From Amyelois transitella (Eukaryota > Arthropoda > Insecta > Lepidoptera > Pyralidae): a DNA stretch of 64,000 bases. The DNA is taken from NCBI RefSeq assembly GCF_032362555.1, contig NC_083523.1:719501-783500 (forward strand), written 5' to 3'. Under the pieces are notes generated by a model. It was not told where the DNA came from. It ran no database searches and was given only the letters and a program-made list of their open reading frames with translations. Shown piece after piece: positions 10,815 to 22,836 of this stretch. The position numbers and the translations under genes were made by a program. The first letter of the stretch is position 1. Every line of letters starts with the position of its first letter.

Positions 10815-10885
10815 GGAGTTCTTTTCAAGACTGTTCAGCTCTGTCTACTCCGTAAGGGATAAAGACGCGAGGATATGTATATGTA
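10815..10885 (+). mobile_element. SINE A, 3' fragment
   Basis: From ttcttttcaagactgtt to gatatgtatatg. Confidence 0.65.
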
Positions 10886-11096
10886 CCTACGGAAGCTAGT
10901 GTCGTGGCCGTCGTTATCAGTGGACGACAACCTTTAAAGGAAGATTGGCGTATTTCTACCGCGTACAACCTTGCCGGCTGACATTGTTTTTGTCGCGGTC
11001 TTGTCGTGAATCTGGTCTTTTGTAAAATGTCCTAGTTTAATATGTGGAATTATTATACATTTTTATACTTATATAAAACTTTATAGACAATAATGT

Positions 11097-11353
11097 CTGC
11101 CGTGTGGTTCACGGCACCAAATAAAGAAAAAGAATAGGACCACTACATCTCGTTCACATGGATGTCGTAAAAGGTGATTAAGGAATAGGCTTATAAACTT
11201 AGGACTCTTCTTCTAAACGATAGGCCAACAACCTGTCACTATTTGAATCTCAATCATTAAGCCAAACAGCTGAACAACAACAACACTATTGGCTCAGTCT
11301 ACCCCGCAGGAGAGATAAGGGATATAGACGTGATTATATGTATGTATGTATGT
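11097..11353 (+). mobile_element. SINE A, near-complete
   Basis: Head tgccgtgtggttcacggcacc to a (TATG)3 tail. It has a local repeat (ggagagataagggatatag) before the tail. Confidence 0.85.
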
Positions 11354-11514
11354 AGACAATAATTTCAGTTACATTTCCTATAAACGCGAATTCGGAGATA
11401 ACATTCGCTTTTTTCGGTAATCTGTCTTCTTTTCTGATTCATTGACTAACTGACTGACTTATCAAAGCACAACCTACCGGTTTAGGTCTAGAGATTTGAA
11501 ATTTGGTTTGTAGA

Positions 11515-11726
11515 TCCTACTAATATTACAAATGCGAAAGTTTGTGAGTATATCAGGATGTCAGTATGGATGTTTATTACTCTTTCACGCATAAACTACT
11601 GAACCGATTACGATGAAATTTGGTATGTAGGTAGCTAGAAGACCCAGAATAACATAAAGGCTACTTTTTATCCCGGAGTTCCCGCGAGATTGATTCCACG
11701 CGGACGAAGTCGCGGGCGGCCTGTAG
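11515..11726 (+). mobile_element. Non-autonomous Helitron
   Basis: It starts TCCTACTAATATTACAAATG and carries the cgcggacgaagtcgcggg hairpin. Its end reads CCTGTAG, a decayed CTAG. From 11727 to 12237 nothing further was recognised. Confidence 0.7.
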
Positions 11727-12237
11727 TAACTAATAGAAGAGGCTGTCCCGTCCGCGGTAACGGATATTAACGGGTTTCTTTTCACAAGCGAGCCACTTCC
11801 GGCGTCTTATATTAAGTACTTACTTGTTATACAGGGTGACTTTTAATTCAACTGCATAAATTTAACTGTTAAGTGTACTCATCTAAAGGATATTTTAAAA
11901 CGTTGAAAGAAAAATATCAGTTCATATTTCAGAAAGTACGAAAAAAAATAAAAGTATCAAAATTCACTATCCTAAATACGTCATATCACCCCGGCAGGCG
12001 GAAAAGCGACGCGTAAGATTCAGAGGTCAATTTACATGTTTAGTTTTAATTTCTTTTTGTAGTATTGGTCTTTAATAAAGCGTGTGACGTAGTTTTGAGG
12101 GTTTTTTAAATGTGAAAATGATGACGTTTAATTTAAATAAATGTCACCCCCTGTATAGATATACCGTTTACATTTGTGGGGTGCTTTGTCCTAAAGAATA
12201 TTCTATAATTGACCTTTCTTACTCCAGTTTAAGTTTT

Positions 12238-12343
12238 TTATAAGCCTATCCCTTAGTAGCCTCTTACGACATCCTTGGAAAATGAGATGGAGTGTAATGT
12301 ATCTACTATTCTTATTTTTATTGGTGCCGGGAACTACGCGGCA
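12238..12343 (-). mobile_element. SINE A, head half
   Basis: From aagttttttataagcctatccc to ggtgccgggaactacgcggc. Confidence 0.7.
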
Positions 12344-12795
12344 AACATAAATATATTTTATAGTTTAACTGCAGCATTGATATTTACACAGTTGTCGTTC
12401 AGTGTTTCTCAAGATATCACATTAGACACGCGAATATACATATTTTTTTAATTTAAATTTGATTTTTACGTAGATAATAAGTATATTTTACTCAAATCAA
12501 AATATGATAAATTAAAATTTATTCGTGATATTTAGTGAATGCGTGTGTATGTGTGTGTAATATTTAATTTTATTATTATTTCATTACCTACAAAAATTGA
12601 TTTTTTTATGCAAAATACTAAATCATTTTAACTTTTTTTTTAAATTATATGTCAATAAAATTTAATGTGACATTAAGTGCGTGTGTGTTAGATAAATCTG
12701 TAACCATAATAACATAATATATCAATTACTTAATCATTTTTAAGTGTTAAATTGTGTGTTCACGTAAGTATCTATCTCTCACAGCTGTTTATTTA
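12344..12795. other. AT-rich stretch with a possible splice donor
   Basis: No gene recognised. A plus-strand GTAAGTATC at 12764 follows GTGTGTTCAC and could end a non-coding leader exon of a plus-strand gene. Confidence 0.2.
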
Positions 12796-13008
12796 TTCGC
12801 CGTGTGGTTACCGGCATTTAAGAATAGGACCATTTCATATCTTTCCAATCGATGTCGTAATAGGCGACTGAGAAGAAGGCTTATAAACTTGGGATTCTCT
12901 CAGCTGTCACTGCTTGCATCTCAATTCCATTATTATTTTAACGGGACCTATCAATCTTTTCAAGGCTCTGCCAACCCTATAACGAATAAAAACGTGATTC
13001 TATGTAAG
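12796..13008 (+). mobile_element. SINE A, diverged
   Basis: Head tgtggttaccggca to tail attctatgtaagtat, with deletions in the middle. Confidence 0.75.
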
Positions 13009-13010
13009 TA

Positions 13011-13279
13011 TAGTGTTGTGTGGTTCCCGGCACCAATACAAAAATGAATAGAACCACTCCGTCTCTTTCCCATGGATGTCGTTAACGGTGACTAAGGGCT
13101 AGGCTTACAAACTTGGGATTCTTTTTTAGGCGATGGGCTAGCAACCTGTCACTATTTGAATCTCAATTCTATCATTAAGCCAAATAGCTGGACGTGGCCA
13201 TTCGGTCTTTTCAAGACTGGCGGCTCTGTCTACCCCGCAAGGGATATAGACGTTACCATATGTATGTATGTATGTATGT
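13011..13279 (+). mobile_element. SINE A, near-complete
   Basis: It directly follows the previous copy in the same orientation. Tail (ATGT)4. Confidence 0.9.
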
Positions 13280-13423
13280 TCTATGTATATTTGTGATAAA
13301 CTAATGTCCGGGCCTTAAATCCTCATGAAAATATATCTGTAAGTACCTTCTCAAAAACATTCATTAACTTTTAAGTTTACTTTTAACAAAAAATATATAA
13401 TAATATATAATATGTATGAGGTA

Positions 13424-13652
13424 AAAAAAAGAATAGGACCACTCCGTCTCTTTCCCATTGATGTCGTAAAAGGTGACTAAGGCTTATAAACTTGGGATTC
13501 TCCTTTTAGACGATGAGCTAGCAACCTGTCACTATTCGAATCTCTATTCTATCATAAAACCTAACAGCTGAACGTGGCCTATCTGCTCTATAGCTCTTCA
13601 AGACTGTTGACTCTGTCTAACACAGCAAGGGATATAGACGTGAATATATTAA
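13424..13652 (+). mobile_element. SINE A, head missing
   Basis: It begins aaaaaaagaataggaccactcc. The hairpin region carries an extra ctgctctatag insertion. Confidence 0.8.
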
Positions 13653-13937
13653 TGAAAGAATGAATATACATATTTAATTAAGTCAAATGAACTTTCCTTA
13701 TTGAATTAAACTCAAATCGATTCAGAGGTTTAGCCGTGATTTCCTTTCACATATTTTGAGTATGAAATTGCTAATTATAAACTTACTACCTGAACTGACA
13801 AGGGCGACATGTAATTCTTTGACATCCTATATCCTTAACTGAGTTTTCAACAATGCTGGTTAAAAAATATTATGTCTTCCCGGGCAAATCGCAAACGTTG
13901 GTCAAGGGAATTATTATATGTATGTATATATATCTAA

Positions 13938-14170
13938 CTAGCTGCTGCCCGCGACTTCGTCCGCGTAACCCACACTAAAAATGACGAAGTTTCATACAAA
14001 CTTGCAACCCCTATTTCACCCCCTTAGGAATAGAATTTCCAAAAATCCTTTCTTAGTGGATCCCTCCTAATTAAAATCTACCTTCCTGCCAAATTTCATA
14101 TTTATTGGCTCAGTTGATTTCGAGATTTCGTGATTCCTAAGTGAGTGTTTTTCGCTTTTATATATATAGA
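13938..14170 (-). mobile_element. Non-autonomous Helitron
   Basis: On the minus strand it starts TCTATATATATAAAAGCG (14170 side) and ends CGGGCAGCAGCTAG (13941-13938). Confidence 0.7.
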
Positions 14171-14369
14171 TATATAAAATTCTCGTGTCACAATGTTCGC
14201 TTCCGTACTCTTTTGAAACGGCTTGACCGATTCTCATGAAATTTTGTGAGAATCGGCCAACATCTATTTTTCATACCCCTAAGTGATAAGGGTCGTCCAC
14301 CCTTAAATTTTTTTAATTAGATATTACTTAAAAATTATTCACACGGCAAAACAACGCCGGGACAGCTAG
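14166..14369 (+). mobile_element. Non-autonomous Helitron, second family, abutting the previous one
   Basis: It starts in tatataaaattctcgtgtc and ends GCCGGGACAGCTAG. It lies back to back with the minus-strand Helitron, sharing or touching its TC end. Confidence 0.65.
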
Positions 14370-14829
14370 TATATAAATATTTTTTTTCTAATTAAGCGTG
14401 TAGCCGGCATGTTCTATAATGTTACTATTTTATGTGTATGAAACAGGCACTCTACCTACCACATCGCAGAGAAAGGACGTGAGCAAAGAAGTTGTGTAGG
14501 TAAAAAAACGATTAACAACACTTAATTTTTAATACTATACATAAGTACTTATATTAAAAAGAAAAAAACATTGTTTTATATATTCGTAACGAACAAACTC
14601 AAACTACTAGATTGATTTTAACTAAATTTTGCACAGAGATAGAAAATACTCTCAAGAATAACAAAGGTTTTTCTAGAAATTTGCAAGCCCCGCGCAAAAG
14701 CTGGTTAAAAAATTATGTAGCTACATGAATAAGTACGGTTTATTTTTCCACGATAATAAAATATATCACATGTCTATGAGAATGAAAAAATACCACTAAA
14801 ATATTAACTACTTGCCATTATGTTAAGTA

Positions 14830-15111
14830 TCTATACCAATATTATAAAGCTGAAGAGTTTGTTTGTTTCTTTGTTTGTTTGAACGCGCTAATCTCAGGAA
14901 TACTGGTTCGAATAATTAAAGAATTATTTTTGCGTTGAATAGACCATTTATCGAGAAAGGCTTTGGGTTATATAACATCACGCTGCAACTATAAAGAGCA
15001 AAGAAATAATGGAATATGTGAAAAAAAAACGGGGAAAATTATTCATCCTCGAGAGCTTCAATGATGCCCAAAATAATTGTACCACGCGGACGAAGTCGCG
15101 GGCACAGCTAG
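14830..15111 (+). mobile_element. Non-autonomous Helitron
   Basis: It starts TCTATACCAATATTATAAAG and ends GGGCACAGCTAG. It is a close relative of 9420-9673 and slightly longer. Confidence 0.8.
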
Positions 15112-15338
15112 TTTATTATATATAATCTTTCCACAGTATACTTAATATATCTTTTTGTGCTCACACTTCCTGAAAGATGTACAATGGAACAAGGTCACTA
15201 AAAATAGTCGAATTGTAACAAAAAAAATATCTAACATTGTTTGAAAAAACTTTACCACAAATGTTGACAAATGACGATCATTAAATGTCTCACGACGCCG
15301 TAAAGGCTGGCAGACCATTAAAAGATATAATATGTATG

Positions 15339-15391
15339 CCACTCCATCTTTTTACTATGGATGTCGTAAAAGGCGACTAAGGGATAGACAA
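15339..15391 (+). mobile_element. SINE A, internal fragment
   Basis: Only the ggatgtcgtaaaaggcgact...ggatag segment remains. The next 140 bp (attcaaaatctttattgcac onward) look like another degenerate repeat that I do not recognise. Confidence 0.6.
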
Positions 15392-15537
15392 ATTCAAAAT
15401 CTTTATTGCACATCATAATAGTACATCAGTTGAATTACAGTCACTGCTTATAAATAGGTACAATATGAACCCTGTTGGGCATCGAAATTATAAAATAATA
15501 TGGAACGGCGGGCAGGTTTATGTCAACTTTTTAGTTT

Positions 15538-15788
15538 ACATACATACATACAATCACGTCTATATCCCTTGCGCAGACAGAGCCAACAGTCTTGTAAAGA
15601 CTGATAGGCCACGTTCAGCTATTTGGTTTTAAGATAGAATTGAGATTCAAATAGTGACAGGTTGCTAGCCCATCGCCTAAAAAAGAATCCCAAGTATGTA
15701 ACAATAATCAGTCGCCTTTTACGACATGCATGGAAAAGAGATGGAATGGTCCCATTCTTTTTTGTATTGGTGCCGGGAACCATACGGC
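15538..15788 (-). mobile_element. SINE A with 12-bp target-site duplication
   Basis: Flanked by actttttagttt at 15526-15537 and 15789-15800. Confidence 0.92.
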
Positions 15789-16087
15789 ACTTTTTAGTTT
15801 GTACAAAGGAATTGAGTAATGTAATTAACGACGGATTAAATGCAATAAAATCTTCTGGCAAACATTTATTTGATCATCTTTTTTTGATGAATTCCGGCCA
15901 AGGAGACCTCGCTCAAGGTCCGCCGCCTTTTACGCTCAAATCACAATAATTATCGATAACTGCGTTTGCGCAATCATGTGTGAATGAGCCCTTATATAGC
16001 GCATTGATATTCATTTCGTTCAATTTAATAACGCCCACGAGATCAATCATTCATTTCTCTAGCGTTTTTTTATAAGTATATAGTTTT

Positions 16088-16285
16088 TGCCGTATGGTTC
16101 ACGCCACTTTAGAATAAAATCTTTGTAGACATACATATAATCAAGTCTATATCCCTTGCGGGGTAGACAGGGCCAACAGTCTTGAAAATACTGATATACC
16201 ACGTTCAGCTGTTTGGCTTAACGATAGAATTGAGGGTCAAATAGTGACAGGTTGAAAAATCGCAAGTTTAGAAGCCTATCTAATT
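16088..16285. mobile_element. SINE A fragments in opposite directions
   Basis: A 24-bp head piece on the plus strand (gccgtatggttcacgcc, 16088-16111) is followed by a minus-strand tail half at 16127-16285. The stretch 16286-16699 is AT-rich upstream DNA of the transporter with no clear TATA box. Confidence 0.6.
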
Positions 16286-16699
16286 AAGGTACCTAATTAG
16301 GGTACCTTTTTTCTGAAGCTTCATTTATTATCCTCTGTTAATATTAATTTAGATAGTATTTATCATACAAACAATACAATCTGACACACATTGCTTATGC
16401 TTAATTTTATATTATTGCCCACAGATAATATGACTTTTTGTCGAAGCTGATGACGCACATTACATGATATAAATAAACGTAATTTAATACATATTTTTAA
16501 CATACAGTGAGAAAAACCATGTAATTACCTAAAAATAAATACGAAAACCTTCACGGCGAACAAGTTACAATGAATATACAATGAATACGTAAGGACTCAA
16601 TGCAAATTCAAGATTATATTATGACCGGTTGACCGACCTTGGCGATAAACCATTGCAATTATAATTTGAAGATACATATTTAAAATTTACAACGAAAAC

Positions 16700-19600
16700 A
16701 TGGTTGAGAATGTAATAAAACAAGTAGTCAATAAGCCTGATAAAAAGAACGATAAACTTACCGAACTTATTGGACAATTTGGGACATGGCAAATGATATT
16801 GTTCTCAACAGTATCCCTGGTCAAAATATCATCAGGATGGATACAACTGGCTATACTGTTTTTAACACCAAAGTTCACGTTTCTGTGTACACAATTCGCC
16901 GAGGATTCAACGATATTATCAATAATTGCGAGTAACGCATCAAGAATGGTTGATTCGTCAAATGTTCTTGCTGGAAATTTGACAATCGCTGAAGATTCGA
17001 AATGTTACAAAGATTGTGTTAATTATGAGTATGATACAAGACCTATGGATAGCACTATTATCTCAGAATGGGATCTGATTTGCGATAGAAGTTGGCTGGC
17101 GAGTTTTACACAAATGGTGTTGCAGAGTGGAATTTTGATCGGGAGCATCGTGTTTGGGTTCCTTTCTGATAGGTGAGTTTGTCTCGGTCTGTATATCTTC
17201 ATTTATTATCGCCCTCGTCTTTTCTCTCTCATCATAGTTTATTTCTGCTAAAATTAATTCGGAAAAGTAGAAATGCAATCGATGTTCTTATGATAATTCA
17301 GTCAGAACAATAATTCAAAGTCATGGGCGGTCTTCTGTATCATTTTCTGGCAGATCCCAACTCAAAAATAATGTCAGATGGATAAAGAGAACATAATTAG
17401 ATACGTTATATAACTAGGTACAAGCAAGTCATATGGTTATTGACTTAGCAAAGGTTTATTAGACTATGTTGTAACAAATAGAGCCAAATCCAGGCAACAA
17501 GTAGACGCTAAAGAATAAAATTTGAATCACCTTGAAACTGAGGTTAATTTTGATAACCCATAAAAGTATTATAAAAACTACAGTTATCTGTAAATTTTTC
17601 AGATACGGCCGCAAGAACACCTTCCTAGCCGCCGTGACAATCACGACAATAATCGGATTCGCCATCCCTTTCTCCCCAAACTACACCACCTTCACCATCC
17701 TCCGCTTCGTCTCCGGGTTCGGAGCTGCCGGAACTATGGTCATCTCTTTCGTTCTCGTCATGGAGACGGTTGGACCTGATTACAGAGAGCTTCTAGGGTG
17801 TCTTTATCAGATTCCTTTCGTCATTGGACATATGTTTGTCCCTTTGTTCGCGTATTACTTCAGGGACTGGCAAATGTACAGTTTGGCCATGGCCGTGCCT
17901 CAGTTGTTATATATAGGATACTTTTTTGTACTAAATGAGTCTCCAAGATGGCTACTCAGCGTGAGGAGAGTGAAGGAAGCGACGGAGATTGTGAAGAGAG
18001 CGGCGGCGATGTGAGTGCTTTTGATGTTAACTACTGTTTGTCTCTTGGATTTTTTTTCAGATTTCTAACAAAGTAATTTTGTGAGCGTTGTTTAATATTG
18101 GTTTATTATCTGAGTCAGCTGGAAATAGAGTTTTTAATGAGTCATTTATTTCACTTTAAAACGTGTCTTCATGGTCACGTAATACGTCATAAATACGTAG
18201 TTTTAGGAAAATATATATTTTTTATTACTTTAAATTTATGCCTGGTTCCACATATACGACATTTCTACATTCCAAATAAACTGTATGCTGTATGACTTAA
18301 ACTTCACACGTGTAATCAAATATTTTATCAGATTTATCTCAACAAACCTTCAAATGTGGATCAAGTTATTAAAGTTGTAGATTTGATAAAACAAATAGAG
18401 ATTTATCTTAATATCTTCTTGAAATATAAGCGTGATAGACAGAATCTTCACAGCTAAAAAGAGTGAATTTCCTGGTGCACGTGACATAGTTTTCTAAAAT
18501 TTATTAAAAAATAAAGTTAATTGTGCCATGTGGTTCCCGGCACCAATAAAAAAAAAATAGGACCACTCCATCTCGTTCCCATGGATGTCGTAAAAGGCGA
18601 CTAAGGGATAGGCTTATAAACTTGAGATTCTTCTTTTAGGCGAAAGGCTAGCAACCCGTCACTATTTGAATCTCAATTCTATCATAAAGCCAAACAGCTG
18701 AACGTGGCCATTCAGTCTTTTCAAGACTGTTGGCTCTGTCTACCCCGTAAGGGATAAAGACGTGATCATATGTATGTATGTATGTAATTAAGTTAATTAT
18801 ACTCATAATCTGCTTATAAACTTGAAATTCTTCTTAAGGCGATGGGCTTACAACCTGTTGCTATTTTCATCTCAATTCTATCTTTAAGTCATATAGCTAA
18901 ACGTCGCCTTTCATGTTTTCGAGACTGTTAACTCTGTCTGCCCGTTAAGGGATAAAGACGTCATTATATTTATGTATGTATTTATCATCTGAGTCAAGAG
19001 TTCTCAGGGACATATCATCATATAGACCTACATCTACTCTACCTGATATACATATTTGTGGGATGACAAAAATTTTCATGTATTTACATGGAAATCGAAG
19101 TAATATAACGCCTTATGCCCAACATACGCAATACCAACAGGTACAGGCACATCGTAAAGTGTTTCAAACGTACTTCAGGAGTTCGCGAGATTACAGAATG
19201 CAAAAAACAATCACCTTGCATTTCAACAGAAAATTGTGGCACCTATGTCAAATTCGTCAAAATAAGAATATCTTACGAATTCATTCAAATTAAAATTTTT
19301 TTTTACTATCATGGGATACTTCTTAACACATAATAATCGTCATATCTTTTGGTTTCACAACATTGGTGTGGTCACAAAATTGCATTATTATTTGAATCTC
19401 AATTCCATCAGTAAGCCATACAGCTGAACGTGGGCTTTCAGTGTCTTCAAAACTATTGGCTCTGTCTACCCCGCAAGTGATATAGACGTGATTATATGTA
19501 TGGAAACAAATAATAAACAAACGACTAAAAAATATCACTAAGCCAAACAGCTGAGCGTGGCCTATCAGTCTTTTCAAGATCGGTTGATTTGTCTACCCCG

Positions 19601-21715
19601 CTAGGGATAAAGACGTGATTATGTGTATATATGTACAAAAAAATATTACAGAAACAATCGTCCCACGTCAAAAATAGAAGAAACCTTGACAAAGCTAGCA
19701 GAAGACATGCAGTCTGTCTCTGAAAAGCCGAAGCTAAACTACACGGCGCTCTTCGGAAGTTCCCTGATCCTGAAGACTTCATGCTGCTGTTTCATGTGGC
19801 TGGTGACTGGAGCTACCTTCTTCGGGTTTAACCAGTACATAAGCCAGAGTAGTCCTGATCCCTTCATCAGTGTGGCAGCGGCTGGGGCTATACAAGTTGG
19901 TATATTAACACTTACCTGTCTTCCTCCTCCTGGCTTTAGTCCTGGTTGCATCCTCATTACTCTGGAGAGGAGCCCGGAGTATGCCTTTTAATGTAGCGAC
20001 TCCCATAGTTCTCTCTCTATTAGCATAAAATTTTGTGTCATAATTTTACATGGCATACCTTTGTTTAGCCTAATAATTGTTACGCATAATATTATTTGGC
20101 ATAACTTTTTAGGCATATTTCTTTAAGCATACCTACTATTAGCATAACCTAACCTAAGAAGTACTCGCCTCATAGCGCATTACACTAAATCTGATCCGCG
20201 CAAAATATAAATTAGTCTAAATAATATTTATGCCTATTGAAATAGTATGCCAAAACCAATTATGCCAAAAAACTATTATGACAAAAAATAGTATGCGTAA
20301 CTCGTTATGCCAAACAAAAATAGGACAAAAAAAAATAGTCGAATGAAAGGGATCCCACTCCCATCTGATCTCCTCAACCTCTGCAGGGAAACCTAACCCG
20401 TATTGGATCGATCATGGTTACACATCCAGTAGCCTGAATGTGCAGGTTTTCTCACGATGTTTTCATTCACCGAAAGGCATCAGTTAGTACGAGTAATAGA
20501 TACGAGGCCGAAGTGGAATTTGAACCTTTGCTTTTTACGACCATCACGCATTTTATTCGGGCACCTTATCAAATCGACCACCGACGATATAAAATTATAG
20601 TAAATTCAAACCCACCTCGTAACCTCTGGAATAAAAAGTACTGTTAGGTATTTGTTCCAAAATTTGACACCTGATTTTATCTGTTTGCTATTATATAAAG
20701 GATGGCTGATAATTTCTACAAATTTATACTCGTAGACCCAGTTTTCTGCAAACGAATTCCAACAGTTCAAGGCCTCATCTCTATTACTAGTAATCCAACA
20801 TGCTGAAAATGCGGTCGGTAATCAAAAGATTTGTATTATTCTTGATAACATTTTACTTGTGATTACCCTAGATAATATAGAAAGTTAATTTTAACACATC
20901 TGTAACCTATAAGTAACAGTACCCTATAAGACTAACCTAACTAACATGATGATACATACATACATACATATGGTCACGTCTATATCCCTTGTGGACTAGA
21001 CAGAGCCAACAGTCTTGAAAAGACTGAATGGCCACGTTCAGCTATTTGGCTTAATGATAGAATTGAGGTTCAAATAGTGATAGGTTGCTAGCCCATCGCA
21101 TTAAAAAGAATCCCAAGTTTGTAAGCCTGTCCCTTAGTCGCCTTTCACGACATCCATGGGAAAGAGATGGAGTGGTCCTATTCTTTTTTGTTTTGGTATC
21201 GGGAACCACACGGCACAACACAATATTTGATGTGCCGTGATAACATGATGATTATTAATAAATACTTCCCGTTTTTCCAGATACCCTCTACGTTCATCTC
21301 TATTTGGCTTATCAAGCACCTAGGAAGAAAGAAGACTACAATATCACTATTCTTGTTAGGCGGCATTTTCATTCTCGCCCTAGACTATGTGCCGAAAATA
21401 TTCTGGCTCACCTTAACACTTGGCAGTTTAGGAGTAAGCTGTTCTGGTGCTGTAGCGTGTTCAATATATATTTATACTACAGAATTATTTCCAACGGTAG
21501 TAAGAAATATGGGAATGGGTGCTTCTTCAATGTCCATGAGGGTAGGGTCAATGGTAGCGCCATTTATTTCAAGTTTATCGATAACAATTCCATGGTTGCC
21601 TACTGTTATTTTTGGGTTAGCGCCTATTTTTGCCGGATTGGTGTGTTTCATGTTACCAGAGACTAAAGGAGAAGTCTTACCTGATACATTAGAAGATGTG
21701 GAGGTTACTAAGTAG
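16700..21715 (+). CDS. SLC22-type organic cation transporter (MFS), copy 1
   Basis: Plasma-membrane carrier of the major facilitator superfamily, organic cation/carnitine branch; the substrate cannot be told. Exons 16700-17172, 17603-18010, 19652-19895 and 21281-21715 join in phase to 519 aa, a normal length. Visible marks: cytosolic start then FGTWQ leading into TM1; a Cys-rich extracellular loop (CTQ...CYKDC...DLICDRSW); MFS motif A GFLSDRYGRKN across the first junction; VGPDYREL and LYQIPF; ESPRWLLSVRRVKEA, the loop before TM7; ELFPTVVRNMGMGASS near TM11; PETKG after TM12. The exon 3 donor is a weak GTTGGT but is phase-matched to copy 2. Intron 3 holds several SINEs and one lies 40 bp before exon 4. 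The paralogue at 50588 shares the same exon boundaries but has two more introns. Confidence 0.92.
18521..18787 (+). mobile_element. SINE A, near-complete, in transporter intron 2
   Basis: Head tgccatgtggttcccggcacc to a (TATG)3 tail. Confidence 0.9.
18810..18982 (+). mobile_element. SINE A, head missing
   Basis: From tgcttataaacttgaaattc to atttatgtatgtat. Confidence 0.8.
19385..19503 (+). mobile_element. SINE A, 3' part
   Basis: From tatttgaatctcaattccatc to tatatgtatgg. Confidence 0.75.
19533..19634 (+). mobile_element. SINE A, 3' part
   Basis: From cactaagccaaacagctgag to the tgtatatatgt tail, ending about 17 bp before transporter exon 3 (19652). The branch-point region of this intron is therefore largely SINE sequence. 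Confidence 0.75.
19915..20600 (-). mobile_element. SINE B split by a MITE
   Basis: Left part 19915-20008 (cttcctcctcctggctttag onward) and right part 20350-20600 (actcccatctgatctcctc to the gcaccttatcaaatcgacc head) make one tRNA-derived SINE in reverse. It lies in transporter intron 3. Confidence 0.7.
20009..20341. mobile_element. MITE with inverted clusters of a GGCATA motif
   Basis: The insert in SINE B sits between two copies of actcccat, an 8-bp duplication as made by hAT-type transposases. The left half repeats GCATA forms about seven times (tagcata, ggcata). The right half has about six of the reverse form (tatgcc). Such inverted subterminal clusters are typical transposase-binding arrays. 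No coding capacity. Confidence 0.55.
20954..21240 (-). mobile_element. SINE A with 12-bp duplication, just before a splice acceptor
   Basis: Flanked by perfect taacatgatgat at 20942-20953 and 21241-21252. Beyond the usual head it carries about 25 extra bases ending in a second tgtgccgtga, so its 5' end is extended. Transporter exon 4 starts at 21281. Confidence 0.92.
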
Positions 21716-21831
21716 ACGAATTAAAGTTAATCGACCTTGTACAAATTTATAGCATAATTTTGTTATACAAAGCCAATACACTTACATAAGGTTCTCTTAT
21801 ATTAGACAGTAGATAACATTTATCGGCTTTA

Positions 21832-21841
21832 AATAAATAAA
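21832..21841 (+). terminator. Poly(A) signal of transporter copy 1
   Basis: Overlapping AATAAATAAA about 117 bp after the stop codon. Confidence 0.6.
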
Positions 21842-21936
21842 GAAAAACTGTAGTTTTGCTCCAGGCTTTTTTTGGCGTAGAAATCTACCAAAATCATTCC
21901 CTAGATGGCTAGGTTAATAAAGCTTTTTATAATAAA

Positions 21937-22120
21937 CTAGCGACCCATCCCGGCTTCGCACGGGTGCAAAATTATAAATGTTATTATACATAAAAACCAT
22001 CCTCTTGAATCACTCTACCTGTTACAAAAAACCGCATCAAAATCCGTTGCGTAATTTTAAAGATTTAAGCATACAGACAAACAGACTAAAATAGCGACTT
22101 TGTTTTGTACTATGTAGTGA
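21937..22120 (-). mobile_element. Non-autonomous Helitron, third family
   Basis: On the minus strand it starts TCACTACATAGTACAAAAC and ends in CTAG after the GC-rich gtgcgaagccggga segment. A near-identical copy in the opposite orientation lies in an intron of transporter copy 2 (53986-54167). Confidence 0.7.
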
Positions 22121-22174
22121 TAGTGATATTATAATGATAATTTGTATATTTTGCCATACAAAAGAGTAAATCTT

Positions 22175-22258
22175 GATATTGGCCTTTCAGTCTGTTCAAG
22201 ACTGTTGGCTCTATCTACCTCACAAAAGATTTAGACGTTACTATAAGTATGTATGTAA
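22175..22258 (+). mobile_element. SINE A, 3' fragment
   Basis: From ttggcctttcagtctgttc to agtatgtatgta. The rest of 22259-22732 is AT-rich with nothing recognised. Confidence 0.65.
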
Positions 22259-22732
22259 AACTCTAGTAAGTTAAGTTATTATATTATTATCAAAATTCAG
22301 GATTAGTTTATTGTATAGATTATTTAAGTATTTTCGTTAGTATTTAAAGGTTAAAAGTTATATTAAATTACTTAGGGTTATGTTTATTGTAACAATTTTA
22401 ATATCAAAATAAATAACACTACGACCAATTTTTGAAAATTGACTTGAAAACCATTAAAATAAGTGAATTAGCGTGATATACCTAATTGTATGAACAGAAT
22501 TAGGAACTAAAAAATTAAAAATAATAATTTTCATTTGTAATAAAGTCATTTATATTTGCGTATTCACGATAAGTAATCTCAGGTACCTAATATACAGAAA
22601 TGTATAATGTATGTTTAGCAACCTCTGCAAACTAACGATCAAAAGTAGTAATATATATTAAAACCTATGTATATAATATACTAAATTATTTTCTTAAATT
22701 ATAAATAAGTGCATTACTTTGGTTTTATAAAG

Positions 22733-22738
22733 TTTATT
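22733..22738 (-). terminator. Poly(A) signal of the lipase gene
   Basis: AATAAA on the minus strand about 100 bp after the stop codon. Confidence 0.6.
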
Positions 22739-22836
22739 TACAACTATAAAACATATTTACTTCATTCACATTTTTCAAACTTAACAACAGACAAATACCT
22801 ACTAAACTATTTACATACATCTAAACACAGCCAATG

